Counted from the first letter of the stretch, positions 21,487-32,551 are shown. The stretch: 37,638 bases of DNA from Nemertoderma westbladi (GCA_032718475.1 JAUCBJ010001767.1:1-37638), one strand, 5' to 3'. A program made the numbers and translations. The notes: a model not told the origin generated them from the letters alone.

Positions 21487-22575
21487 ACAGTCTGCTGTGC
21501 TATTATTCATGTAATACAGTATTTCGTTTTGATTGAGGAAAAAAGAAATAAATTCAATAATTCAATTTAATAAAAAAATTCCTACTGACTGAGACTAGCC
21601 GTCATTCACCGCTGCCATGAAGGAAACATAAGTGATAAAATCAACAGTCAGGCAGTTTAATATTAAATCAATTAGATAGGTCAGTAAAATAATAAATGAT
21701 ATCGGCCAGAGTTTAAACAGTTAATTCGCCACACCAAAACCACCCGTGCAATTTCCGTGACTTCCTGAACCCAATATTAATAAACTAAATCACCCATAAC
21801 AAAATGCAAAGAAAATACAACCCCCCAAGCGGTTGTGACACACCAACAATTAATTACCAGATTGACTGATAGCGAACAATGTCCCTAACAACATCCCATG
21901 CTGTACAAGGCGAATAATAAGCCAAGGTGAGAACGTTAACAGCTATGAATGGTTGGTTAGAGCAATAGTCGCATCAGCCAATAGGAAACTACTATAGCTA
22001 TAGCTATGGTTACAGGGAAACCCCCTACAATAATTATTATGACACACCCACACCACAGGGTACAACAAACGTATAGGCACAACATATAATTAATAAGGCC
22101 CAACTAACCAAAAACATCCAACCAATCACTTTACGGGGTGTCGACGCGTTACGGCTAATGTCGCGTTACGGCTAATTTTTTGAGAGATTCGCCGTAACGC
22201 GACTTTCAAAGTCGCGTTACGGCTAATTGTCGCGTTACGGTCTATTGTCTTGGTTTTACATAGGGAATCATTATCAATATTATTCTATGGTGTTTACGTA
22301 CAGATGAGGTCCGAAAAATGTAATTCAATGTTTTACAGCATGGGAGTCTCCGGGGGGGGGGGGGGGGGGGGGGATTTTACCAGCTTTCATACTGTTTGTT
22401 CTTCGACAACCTCACATTCAATATAATATTGTATTCTATGGTATTCTTAGTCACAGCCCCAAGCACAGGTACCGAATACAGCCAATAATACCAGTCGAAG
22501 AAGCAATGAGTGGTTTTGTGGAACATATTCCACTACTTCATATCGATGTTGTTAACCAACGCCTGGCTCGCTACC
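21487..22575. other. Unique spacer, first copy
   Basis: Mostly AT-rich non-coding DNA with a CGTTACGG repeat and hairpin (22141-22240) and a G22 run at 22352. Its last 70 bp (22506-22575) is the 5' part of the possible exon that is whole at 25410-25757. Confidence 0.55.
22141..22240. repeat. CGCGTTACGG direct and inverted repeats with perfect hairpin
   Basis: The word (T)CGCGTTACGG(C/T) occurs four times direct and once inverted. GCCGTAACGCGACTTT (22191-22206) and its exact complement (22208-22223) form a 16-bp palindrome around one base. An identical copy lies at about 25045-25144. It is CpG-rich in an AT-rich context. Confidence 0.85.
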
Positions 22576-24390
22576 CACACAGTACCCAGCAGATTACAGG
22601 AGGACCACCCACACACTACCCAGCAGATTACAGGAGGGCCACCCACACAGTACACATCAGGATTACAGGAGGGCCACCTACACAGTACCCAGTAGATTAC
22701 AGGAGGACCACCCACACAGTACCCTGCAGATTACAGAAGGACCACCCACACAGTACACATCAGGATTACAGGAGGGCCACCCACACATTACCCAGCAGAT
22801 TACAGGAGGACCACCCACACAGTACCCAGCAGATTACAGAAGGACCACCCACACAGTACACATCAGGATTACAGGAGGGCCACCCACACAGTACCCTGCA
22901 GATTACAGGAGGGCCACCCACACAGTACCCAGCAGATTACAGGAGGGCCACCCACACAGTACCCAGCTGATTACAGGAGGGCCACCCACACAGTACACAT
23001 CAGGATTACAGGAGGGTCACCCACACAGTACCCAGCAGATTACAGGAGGGCCACCCACACAGTACCCAGCAGATTACAGGAGGGCCACCCACACAGTACA
23101 CATCAGGATTACAGGAGGGCCACCCACACAGTACCCAGCAGATTACAGAAGGACCACCCACACAGTACCAAGTAGATTACAAGAGGACCACCCATACAGT
23201 ACACAGCAGATTACAGGAGGGCCACCCACACAGTACACATCAGGATTACAGGAGGGCCACCCACACAGTACCCAGTAGATTACAGGAGGACCACCCACAC
23301 AGTACACATCAGGATTACAGGAGGGCCACCCACACATTACCCAGCAGATTACAGAAGGACCACCCACACAGTACACATCAGGATTACAGGAGGGCCACCC
23401 ACACAGTACCCAGTAGATTACAGGAGGGCCACCCACACAGTACACATCAGGATTACAGGAGGGCCACCCACACAGTACCCAGCAGATTACAGGAGGACCA
23501 CCCACACAGTACCCAGCAGATTACAAGAGGACCACCCACACAGTACACATCAGGATTACAGGAGGGCCACCCACACAGTACCCAGCAGATTACAGGAGGA
23601 CCACCCACACAGTACCCAGCAGAATACAGGAGGGCCACCCACACAGTACACATCAGGATTACAGGAGGGCCACCCACACAGTACCCAGCAGACTACAGGA
23701 GGGCCACCCACACAGTACCCAGCAGATTACAAGAGGACCACCCACACAGTACCCAGCAGGATTACAGGAGGACCACCCACACATTACCCAGCAGACTACA
23801 GGAGGGCCACCCACACAGTACCCAGTAGATTACAGGAGGACCACCCACACAGTACCCAGCAGATTACAGGAGGGCCACCCACACAGTACACATCCGGATT
23901 ACAGGAGGGCCACCCACACAGTACACATTAGGATTACAGGAGGACCACCCACACATTACCCAGCAGACTACAGGAGGGCCACCCACACAGTACCCAGCAG
24001 ATTACAGGAGGACCACCCACACAGTATCCAGCAGATTACAGGAGGACCACCCACACAGTAGGCCTACCCAGCAGATTACAAGAGGACCACCCACACAGTA
24101 CCCAGTAGATTACAGGAGGACCACCCACACAGTACCCAGCAGATTACAGGAGGGCCACCCACACAGTACACATCCGGATTACAGGAGGACCACCCACACA
24201 TTACCCAACAGATTACAGGAGGACCACCCACACAAAACCCAGCAGATTATAGGAGGACCACCCACACAGTACCCAGCAGATTACAGGAGGACCACCCACA
24301 CAGTACACATCAGGATTACAGGAGGGCCACCCACACAGTACAAATCCGGATTACAGGAGGACCACCTACACAGTACACATCAGGATTACA
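22576..24390. repeat. Satellite array 2: about 53 units of the 34/35-bp repeat
   Basis: Same units as array 1, reproducing the order of variants in 19672-21486. It includes the rare unit with an extra GGCCTA (24059-24066, matching 21155-21162) and the final TACAAATCCGG variant. Confidence 0.93.
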
Positions 24391-25409
24391 ACAGTCTGCT
24401 GTGCTATTATTCATGTAATACAGTATTTCGTTTTGATTGAGGAAAAAAGAAATAAATTCAATAATTCAATTTAATAAAAAAATTCCTACTGACTGAGACT
24501 AGCCGTCATTCACCGCTGCCATGAAGGAAACATAAGTGATAAAATCAACAGTCAGGCAGTTTAATATTAAATCAATTAGATAGGTCAGTAAAATAATAAA
24601 TGATATCGGCCAGAGTTTAAACAGTTAATTCGCCACACCAAAACCACCCGTGCAATTTCCGTGACTTCCTGAACCCAATATTAATAAACTAAATCACCCA
24701 TAACAAAATGCAAAGAAAATACAACCCCCCAAGCGGTTGTGACACACCAACAATTAATTACCAGATTGACTGATAGCGAACAATGTCCCTAACAACATCC
24801 CATGCTGTACAAGGCGAATAATAAGCCAAGGTGAGAACGTTAACAGCTATGAATGGTTGGTTAGAGCAATAGTCGCATCAGCCAATAGGAAACTACTATA
24901 GCTATAGCTATGGTTACAGGGAAACCCCCTACAATAATTATTATGACACACCCACACCACAGGGTACAACAAACGTATAGGCACAACATATAATTAATAA
25001 GGCCCAACTAACCAAAAACATCCAACCAATCACTTTACGGGGTGTCGACGCGTTACGGCTAATGTCGCGTTACGGCTAATTTTTTGAGAGATTCGCCGTA
25101 ACGCGACTTTCAAAGTCGCGTTACGGCTAATTGTCGCGTTACGGTCTATTGTCTTGGTTTTACATAGGGAATCATTATCAATATTATTCTATGGTGTTTA
25201 CGTACAGATGAGGTCCGAAAAATGTAATTCAATGTTTTACAGCATGGGAGTCTCCGGGGGGGGGGGGGGGGGGGGGGATTTTACCAGCTTTCATACTGTT
25301 TGTTCTTCGACAACCTCACATTCAATATAATATTGTATTCTATGGTATTCTTAGTCACAGCCCCAAGCACAGGTACCGAATACAGCCAATAATACCAGTC
25401 GAAGAAGCA
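24391..25409. other. Unique spacer, second copy
   Basis: A repeat of 21487-22505. No gene is visible apart from the possible exon immediately after it. Confidence 0.6.
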
Positions 25410-25757
25410 ATGAGTGGTTTTGTGGAACATATTCCACTACTTCATATCGATGTTGTTAACCAACGCCTGGCTCGCTACTTGGACCATATGGCGTTCTGTT
25501 TGGGGACTGACAAGCAGGCAATTGCCGTCCTTCCAGCCGCCGATCACCCAGTTGAAAGTCCAGCTGCATTGGGAGGGGGTGGTGATCCCGATTGGCATGT
25601 TGGTGTATTGAACCACCCGACCCCTTCCCGGCTGCTGAACTATTTCTTCCCAACCCAACCCCGACCACCCCTACCCGTGGCCGAACCATTCCAACCCAAC
25701 CCACCAACGAACCAAATGCCACACGCGGGCGATGACTGGTTAATTCAAGAGCTATAG
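25410..25757 (+). CDS. Unrecognised 115-residue reading frame, possible terminal exon
   Basis: The product starts MSGFVEHIPLLHIDVV and ends GDDWLIQEL. The second half is proline-rich (PTQPRPPLP, FQPNPPTNQ). I recognise no domain. The frame stays open upstream of the ATG (VEEA and before), and an AG at about 25372 (AAGCACAG followed by GTACCG) could be a splice acceptor, so this may be the last exon of a longer gene. In the first copy of the duplication (22506-22575) the same frame is cut after 23 residues by satellite, which suggests it was a pre-existing sequence. It could equally be a chance frame. Confidence 0.35.
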   Translation: MSGFVEHIPLLHIDVVNQRLARYLDHMAFCLGTDKQAIAVLPAADHPVESPAALGGGGDPDWHVGVLNHPTPSRLLNYFFPTQPRPPLPVAEPFQPNPPTNQMPHAGDDWLIQEL

Positions 25758-26462
25758 TTTTAGATACTTTTGATTTGATTATTATAATGATACAGTAAAT
25801 TCAAAGTGCAATATTTCGGCAAAATACTGATACAGGTATACTTTCGACCAATTTATCTATAACTCAAAATCCGAGAATTACCCCCCCCCCCCCCCCCCTG
25901 TCGCCGACCTCCCAGTCACTGTAACTGGAATCGGACTCATAAATGTACGTAAATGATCTTGCTATTTTTGGAGATTCAATTCGTGATATTCAGCAAGCAC
26001 TGGATAAACTATTATATATAGTTGGAAAACATATTGTGATTAAAAAGAGATAGTGATAACTCGATAACAAAAAGCGATCTCGCTTAAAGCACTTAAGAAG
26101 GAATTATCATATTAAACAGAATTAGCGTAGGGTAGGTTGACCTCAGGTGACTAATGAAATGAACAATGTACAACAGATCTCGCCAAGTCATTTTCAGATT
26201 TGAAGTCCTCATTAAATTCTGCTCTAATTCCGTAGCATGCAGCCAATGATGACAAAACAACGTAAGTAACTTGGTGAAATTTCAATTTTGAATTTCGCGC
26301 CTTTTCTGCTAATACTGTAGTAAAAAACCGTCAAAAGAAATAAATTTCAATGAAACCGTAAGTGCGTTTTGTATTGCACTGCCGGATCTTTTTCCGTTGT
26401 AACATATACACCATGTCCCGTAATATAGTGTCATTTTCAGATAACACGGACCCCCCCCCCCC
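25758..26462. other. Non-coding spacer with a possible LINE scrap
   Basis: Apart from the reverse-transcriptase-like scrap at 25944-26051 and two C-runs (25881-25898, 26451-26462), nothing is recognised. Confidence 0.5.
25944..26051 (+). pseudogene. Possible LINE reverse transcriptase motif C remnant
   Basis: A short frame reads YVNDLAIFGDSIRDIQQAL then DKLLYIVGKHIV before a stop. Many non-LTR reverse transcriptases have YADDLA(I/L)xxxS, an amphipathic stretch and then VGL in this order. The first catalytic Asp would be Asn here. It is too short to be certain. Confidence 0.4.
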
Positions 26463-26815
26463 AGATTTTTCTACAAATCTTTATCATATTGCTTGAAATT
26501 TGAAACACAACTAGTTCCACTCTTGCAATCTTTGAACGCCTATATCTCAGCTGTTTCTCAACGAAATTCAGATATTGTTACATATTTGGAATCTTTGCAA
26601 CGCAAGCTTTTTAATGATAGGAAAAAATTACGACTAATGTGAAGAATGGCTACGATACAGAGGGTGCGAGTTAGCAAAAGACACTTTTTTAAAACGCTTA
26701 TAAAAAAATTTAAAGGCAAAATCGAAAATTCCGGCTTCATGGGGTCATCGACGGTGAGTGGAACTAGTTGTGTTTCAAATTTCAAGCAATATGATAAAGA
26801 TTTGTAGAAAAATCT
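26463..26815. mobile_element. Foldback element with perfect 60-bp inverted repeats
   Basis: 26463-26522 and 26756-26815 are exact reverse complements (GATTTTTCTACAAATCTTTA ... ACAACTAGTTCCACTC), separated by 233 bp of AT-rich sequence. Nothing recognisable is encoded. A C-run abuts the left arm. Perfect arms suggest a recent origin or homogenisation. No obvious target duplication was seen. Confidence 0.85.
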
Positions 26816-26952
26816 TTATCGCGATCCTTTCAGCGATCCATTATGGTGTGGTATTTTTACATGAATCCTATCTCAGATTTGAACGCTATCACCTATTTAT
26901 TATATATAAGAAACATCTTTCCAATAATGATCACCAGTTACCGGTAACTTTA

Positions 26953-27024
26953 AGATTTATGAACAGAATTGATATGGGTGTTTAGGAGATGTTTGTAGCG
27001 GAATTCTTTATGACAATATTCGCA
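26953..27024 (-). pseudogene. Lost C-terminal finger of zinc-finger gene 2
   Basis: Beyond the stop (TAG where the linker usually has AAG), the same frame reads CEYCHKEFRYKHLLNTHINSVHK and then a stop: a complete C2H2 finger. The ending NTHINSVHK also ends the lost tail of gene 1, so it was probably the original C-terminus of the family. An AATAAA (minus strand) lies at about 26901-26896. Confidence 0.75.
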
Positions 27025-29262
27025 CTAATGTTTGATATCTTTATGTATAGAGTCGACATGTTGTTTTAGTTCGTATTTTCTAGCAAATGATTTTCCACAA
27101 TCAAAACAGTTGTACTTGATATCTTTATGTATAAAGTCGACATGTCGTTTTAGGTGGTGTTTGTAACTGAATTCTTTATTACAATAACCGCACTTATGTT
27201 CGATATGTTTATGGATAGAGTCGACATGTTGTTTTAGTTTGTATTTTCTAGCAAATGATTTTCCACAATCAAAGCAGTTGTACTTGATATCTTTATGGGA
27301 GTAGTTGATATGGGTGTTTAGGTGGTGTTTGTAACTGAATTCTTTATGACAATATCCACACTTATGTTTGATATCTTTATGTATAGAGTCGACATGTCGT
27401 TTTAGTTTGGCTTTTGTAGCAAATGATTTTCCACAATCAGAACAGTTGTACTTGATATCTTTATGAAAGTAGTTCACATGGGTGTTTAGACTCATTTGCT
27501 GGCTGAATTCTTTATTACAATAAACGCACTTATGTTTGATATCTTTATGTATAGAGGTGACATGTCGTTTTAGTTTGGCTTTTGTAGCAAATGATTTTCC
27601 ACAATCAGAACAGTTGTACTTGATATCTTTATGAAAGTAGTTCACATGGGTGTTTAGATTCCCTTGCTGACTGAATTCTTTATTACAATAACCGCACTTA
27701 TGCTTGATATTTTTATGTATAGAGTCGACATGTTGTTTTAGGTCGGCTTTTGTAGCAAATGATTTTCCACAATCAAAGCAGTTGTACTTGATATCTTTAT
27801 GGGAGTAGTTGATATGGGTGTTTAGGTGGTGTTTGTAACTGAATTCTTTATTACAATATTCGCATTTATGTTTAACATATTTATGAATAGAGTTGACATG
27901 CAGTTTTAAAGCGTCTTTTTTACCAAATGATTTTCCACAATGAAAACAATTGTACTTGATATCTTTATGAATGTAGTTCACATGGATGTTTAGATTCCTT
28001 TGCCGGCTGAATTCTTTATGACAATAATCGCACTTATGTTTGATATCTTTATGTATAGAGTCGTCATGATGTTTTAGTTCGGCTTTTGTAATAAATGACT
28101 TTCCACAATCCGAGTAGCTATACTTGATGATACCTTTGTGGACAAAGTTAACGTGGGTGTCTAGACAGCCTTGATAACTGAATTCTTTATGACAATAACT
28201 GCAATTATATTTAATTCCTTTATGAAAGCTATTATAACTGCAATTATCTTTAATTCCTTTATGAAAGCTATTGACATGGGTGTTTAGATTCCTTTGCAAG
28301 CTGAATTCCTTATTACAATAATCGCACTTATGTTTTATATCTTTGTGAACGGATTCGATATGTTGTTTTATGTCGGCTTTTCCAGCAAATGATTTTCCAC
28401 AATCAAAACAGTTGAACTTGATATCTTTATGGGAGTAGTTCACATGGGTGTTTAGATTCGATAGCTGACTGAATTCTTTATTACAATAACCGCACTTATG
28501 TTTGATATCTTTATGTTTAGAGTCGATATGATAGTTTAGTTCGGATTTTGTAGCAAATGATTTTCCGCAATCGGTGCAGCTATACTTGATGATACCTTTG
28601 TGGACAAAGTTAATATGGGTGTTTAGCCTGCCTTGCTGACTGAATTCCTTATGACAATAACCGCACTTATGTTTGATACCTTTATGGGTAGCGTCAATAT
28701 GGTACTTTACATAATTTTTGCGTGTAAACAATTTCTCACAATAATCGCATTTATACTTATTCTTTCCGTCATTGTGAACGGATTCTATATGTCTCTCTAA
28801 AATTCCTTTGTTATTAAATAATTCATTGCAATGCAAAGAGGATGTGGTTTCTGAAGAAGATACTAACTCCCCAACAGTTTCATTAGAACTACCGGACTCT
28901 GTTGTTGCACAACTGATTGTCGGTTCTGTAACTTCAGTTTCAATAGGCCTACCATAAGAACAGCATGGGCTGTCGTATTCCAGTTTTTCAACAATAAAAG
29001 AATCTTCAGATGGTTCATATGAAATATCTTCGTCATCTAGTAAAGGGACAACATCTACTCTACCGAACAAATTGTTGTGATCTTCGATGGGAGATGGCCC
29101 GTGAACGCAGTTCTCTTGTTTAACATCAAGAGAATAGGGGGTGGAGTTGTTTTGTTGTTCTGTTGGTTCTTTCTTTATGATTATAAAGTCAGTTTGTTCT
29201 CTCTTTATAACTATATCGGCGCCAGATGATTTCTCTTTCAATAAATTAATATGTTTATCCAT
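27025..29262 (-). CDS. C2H2 zinc-finger protein 2 (intronless, about 21 fingers)
   Basis: The product is about 745 residues from the ATG at 29262, which aligns with gene 1's start. The N-terminal region (about 145 residues) is closely similar to gene 1, with the same SUMO-type motifs (IKRE, IKKE, VKQE) and acidic patches. About 21 fingers follow, with KDIK linkers. They largely alternate between an A type (hKCgYCnKEFS, LNTHVN) and a B type (yNCsDCGKSF, LKrHVDSIH), making a 56-residue two-finger repeat. One B finger has Tyr for its first Cys (YSYSDCGKSF), and a partial finger copy (NCSYNSFHKGIK) follows finger 7. It is probably a nuclear DNA-binding regulator. It points toward gene 1 from 14.7 kb away. 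The stop at its end replaces a linker Lys codon and another finger follows. Confidence 0.85.
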   Translation of the reverse strand: MDKHINLLKEKSSGADIVIKREQTDFIIIKKEPTEQQNNSTPYSLDVKQENCVHGPSPIEDHNNLFGRVDVVPLLDDEDISYEPSEDSFIVEKLEYDSPCCSYGRPIETEVTEPTISCATTESGSSNETVGELVSSSETTSSLHCNELFNNKGILERHIESVHNDGKNKYKCDYCEKLFTRKNYVKYHIDATHKGIKHKCGYCHKEFSQQGRLNTHINFVHKGIIKYSCTDCGKSFATKSELNYHIDSKHKDIKHKCGYCNKEFSQLSNLNTHVNYSHKDIKFNCFDCGKSFAGKADIKQHIESVHKDIKHKCDYCNKEFSLQRNLNTHVNSFHKGIKDNCSYNSFHKGIKYNCSYCHKEFSYQGCLDTHVNFVHKGIIKYSYSDCGKSFITKAELKHHDDSIHKDIKHKCDYCHKEFSRQRNLNIHVNYIHKDIKYNCFHCGKSFGKKDALKLHVNSIHKYVKHKCEYCNKEFSYKHHLNTHINYSHKDIKYNCFDCGKSFATKADLKQHVDSIHKNIKHKCGYCNKEFSQQGNLNTHVNYFHKDIKYNCSDCGKSFATKAKLKRHVTSIHKDIKHKCVYCNKEFSQQMSLNTHVNYFHKDIKYNCSDCGKSFATKAKLKRHVDSIHKDIKHKCGYCHKEFSYKHHLNTHINYSHKDIKYNCFDCGKSFARKYKLKQHVDSIHKHIEHKCGYCNKEFSYKHHLKRHVDFIHKDIKYNCFDCGKSFARKYELKQHVDSIHKDIKH

Positions 29263-29665
29263 TATCAAATCTTCATTAAGTATTAATCGATAAATTAAAT
29301 ACAGGTGGCAGTAGTTTAATGTATATCACGCTCGTCTCTATTATAAATTTCAAGCGACTCAATTATAATTAGTAATGAGTTCGTTCAAAACTTGCATCTC
29401 GCTGTGTAACGGAAAAGAGCAGGTTATAGTCACAGTAACAAAACAAGCAAATGGAACCAAAACAAAAATAACAATACATCAATTTGCTGTACCCGCCAAG
29501 CGTAGTAGTTTGAATTAGGGTTGGAACTGATCCCAAACGTAATTGGAGCATTTGGTAAATGAGATTATTTATTGAGGACTAATATAATATAGAAACGCGA
29601 CAACAACTAATTAAGAGACGCATGATAAACTGAAAGTATTTAACACAAGGCACAAACGGATAAGA
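29263..29665 (-). promoter_or_regulatory. Upstream region of zinc-finger gene 2, shared with gene 1
   Basis: The reverse-complement counterpart of 10551-10916. It has the same TATA-like TTTATAATA (about 29338-29347 on this strand) and the same order of conserved words. It differs from gene 1 by small TA-flanked insertions (see findings). Confidence 0.5.
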
Positions 29666-30650
29666 TAACAATTCAAACATATAATCCGGTAAAAATATAC
29701 TGCCTCCTAAACAACAGACATGTTTAGAAAACCGTGATAACGATTTTCACAAAATCACAAATTTAATGTAAAAAAGGTAAGTAGGCCTAGATAAAAAGCT
29801 CGGTATCTGTAAGACCGACCGAGTGGTGTAAAAACATGCAAATTTATAACACCAACATCTCGGAAATTTCTTGATAACATTAAGATATTTTCACAGAGTT
29901 CACGGTTAATTTTTATATTAAAAGGCTTATTTATACCGGTATGTGACAGGGAAGAGGACACATTGAAACAGAGTCAGGGCCAAACCAGCAAAGGTAATTG
30001 AAAATAAATAGAAATATAAGTAATTTTAAATATGTATCTTAACATTTTTACACATGCAGCCCATCTACTTACTCCAGGTATTGTTTGATCTATTTATATT
30101 TTTCTATAAATAATAATAACAGTATAAAAAACAATACAAAAGTACTAAAAGTACAGTACAAAACTGTCATAACTTCTGAACTAATCAGGTACCGGTACCA
30201 GTACGATTCGAGAGTACAGGTTTTAGGTGATTTATTAAATATATTATTAGTATAGGCGATTCACTTACAGACACAATGTGCTCGGACGTACTGGGAACTA
30301 CGTACGTCGCGTTTGTATGAAACTGCGAAAGTTCCTATGCAGCAAACTTCGCCCGCGGCCAATCTTCGCCAGAGCAAACTCTTTGGAACTTCATTAATTA
30401 ACTAAACTACCGCTACCTCATACTGTAGTTAAACAATAACTCAACTTAAAACTTAAACAAAAAAGTTATAGTGTAGCTCATTATGAGACTGTATCCTGTT
30501 CTATGATTCCCAATTACAGTTTTGGTTATAGTTACAAGCCACTGTAAGTAAACTCTTTACCAGTCTTTACCAGTACTTAACCAGTATTTGAATTTTGAAA
30601 GTGTCTACAGACACTAAATCGGTCATTGCGGTTCAAATGAGTCTAAGGAT
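29666..30650. other. Non-coding spacer
   Basis: No gene is supported. One copy of the dispersed TTTGGTTA/GTAA motif lies at about 30517-30549, just before the 36-bp minisatellite. Confidence 0.5.
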
Positions 30651-31392
30651 AATGCTTTGGTTATAATATGTAACCAAATGTATAATAATGCTTTGGTTAT
30701 AATATGTAACCAAATGTATAATAATGGTTTGGTTATAATATGTAACCAAATGTATAATAATGGTTTGGTTATAATATGTAACCAAATGTATAATAATGGT
30801 TTGGTTATAATATGTAACCAAATGTATAATAATGGTTTGGTTATAATATGTAACCAAATGTATAATAATGGTTTGGTTATAATATGTAACCAAATGTATA
30901 ATAATGGTTTGGTTATAATATGTAACCAAATGTATAATAATGGTTTGGTTATAATATGTAACCAAATGTATAATAATGCTTTGGTTATAATATGTAACCA
31001 AATGTATAATAATGGTTTGGTTATAATATGTAACCAAATGTATAATAATGGTTTGGTTATAATATGTAACCAAATGTATAATAATGCTTTGGTTATAATA
31101 TGTAACCAAATGTATAATAATGGTTTGGTTATAATATGTAACCAAATGTATAATAATGCTTTGGTTATAATATGTAACCAAATGTATAATAATGCTTTGG
31201 TTATAATATGTAACCAAATGTATAATAATGGTTTGGTTATAATATGTAACCAAATGTATAATAATGGTTTGGTTATAATATGTAACCAAATGTATAATAA
31301 TGGTTTGGTTATAATATGTAACCAAATGTATAATAATGGTTTGGTTATAATATGTAACCAAATGTATAATAATGGTTTGGTTCACCAAACTT
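30651..31392. repeat. 36-bp minisatellite, about 20 near-identical copies
   Basis: The unit contains TTTGGTTATAATATG, then TAACCAAATGTATAATAATG. By eye the only variable position is a single G/C (GGTTTGG or GCTTTGG). TTTGGTTA and TAACCAAA inside each unit form an 8-bp stem around TAATATG. As 36 is divisible by three, both strands are open (MYNNGLVIICNQ repeats on plus, TIIIHLVTYYNQ on minus), but this is a consequence of the repeat, not evidence of genes. Confidence 0.95.
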
Positions 31393-32551
31393 AAGGATAT
31401 CAGGAATGAGGAGAACCACAAAACCGCATCAGTTCTAACCTTCCATTCAAGTGTGGCGCCCCTTGAACTTAATTTGAGGTACCTGCATACATTTCATAAA
31501 TAAATAGATAGATAGAATAAATAGAGATATATTATATAGATAAATAAATAGATAGAACCACCATACTGATCTTTTCACTAATTGGATAGGCTAATTAGCG
31601 GGTAGACATTGCCTGCGGCGAAGATTTTGCACCTAGACTCAACGCCAACATTAAAAGTTGCTGTCGCATTGGGATAAACTATAAAGGTGTCAATCATGTT
31701 ACGGAACAAAATAGAGATTGGGAAAGTTCTAAATAAGGAAAACAACAATGAAAAAATGATCAGCAGCAGGATATTATTTAGTTATTGCTTAGAATCAGCA
31801 AGTATAAATATGTAAATATTTAATGTACTCCTATGAAATCATACAGACACAGGGAAAACTCTAGATACTACAAAGACTGTTCAAGACACTTCAAAGAAAA
31901 ACAAGGATAGTGGAGTGCAATTATATTAATAGTCACTAGTCTAGTCAGATAGTTACTCAAAGAAATATAACCTATAAACATTGTAAGCGAAAACATGGGA
32001 GCAGTAATGAGACGATTAAAAAAAGTTGTGGTATGTAATTTTTGTGATAAGAAGTACCGACAATGGGTACTCGGGAATTTCCGGTTTGGGAGGCACTGAA
32101 ACGCTAAAAAACGCATGTGTCTAAAACACTTGTCTGCTGGGAAAACACTTAGAAGATTTTTCTCATATTCATTTCTACATTGTCTATATATGAAAAGACT
32201 GATATTTTTCTCTAAATTCTCAGTTTCCTCGGGAAAACACCGGGAAAAAATACGGGAAATTTTTTTCACAATCTTTAGCCTATTCAACATTTTTCTATCG
32301 TATTATTACCACGTAGGCCTACTGCATCGTACCGCTATGTATGAAAAGGGGAAATAGCGGAAAAAAAGACTGGAAAAGTTTTCTCCAAAATTGTAAAGAT
32401 ATTATATTTTAGAGTTTTCTCAATCAATATTATTATTATAAATAACCTGATAACAGCATAATCTGCCAGTCTGAGCTGAGTATAATAATAAAAATACCGG
32501 TACGAGTATAAAACAATACAAAGCATGCAAATTAATTTACCATTTTTTTTA
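31393..32551. other. AT-rich non-coding stretch
   Basis: It contains (ATAG/ATAA)n at about 31498-31555. Frames at 31868-32357 on both strands are low-complexity and have no recognisable domain. Confidence 0.5.

Larger units (their letters stand above)
19672..25479. repeat. 2.9-kb tandem segmental duplication
   Basis: 19672-22575 (1.8 kb of satellite plus 1.1 kb unique) is repeated as 22576-25479, offset about 2,904 bp. All unique-region points I compared are identical, including the 22-base G-run and CGTTACGG hairpin. Differences cluster in the first 310 bp of the second copy: about six, including one G indel near 19966/22871. The junction at 22575/22576 joins the word CTGGCTCGCTAC directly to satellite. 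It is either a very recent unequal exchange or an assembly duplication. Confidence 0.9.

Noticed and set aside
16727-24390. CRISPR-like array
   Set aside because: Units are contiguous with no unique spacers, and the context is animal DNA.
26160-26280. Possible coding scrap reading TDLAKSFSDLKSSLNSALIP
   Set aside because: Too short, followed by stops, and no family recognised.
30633-31421. Long open frames on both strands (245 and 262 codons)
   Set aside because: Produced by a 36-bp repeat whose length is a multiple of three. Both strands are open at once and the products are monotonous.
31868-32357. Possible gene on either strand
   Set aside because: Antiparallel frames overlap and neither has a recognisable motif.
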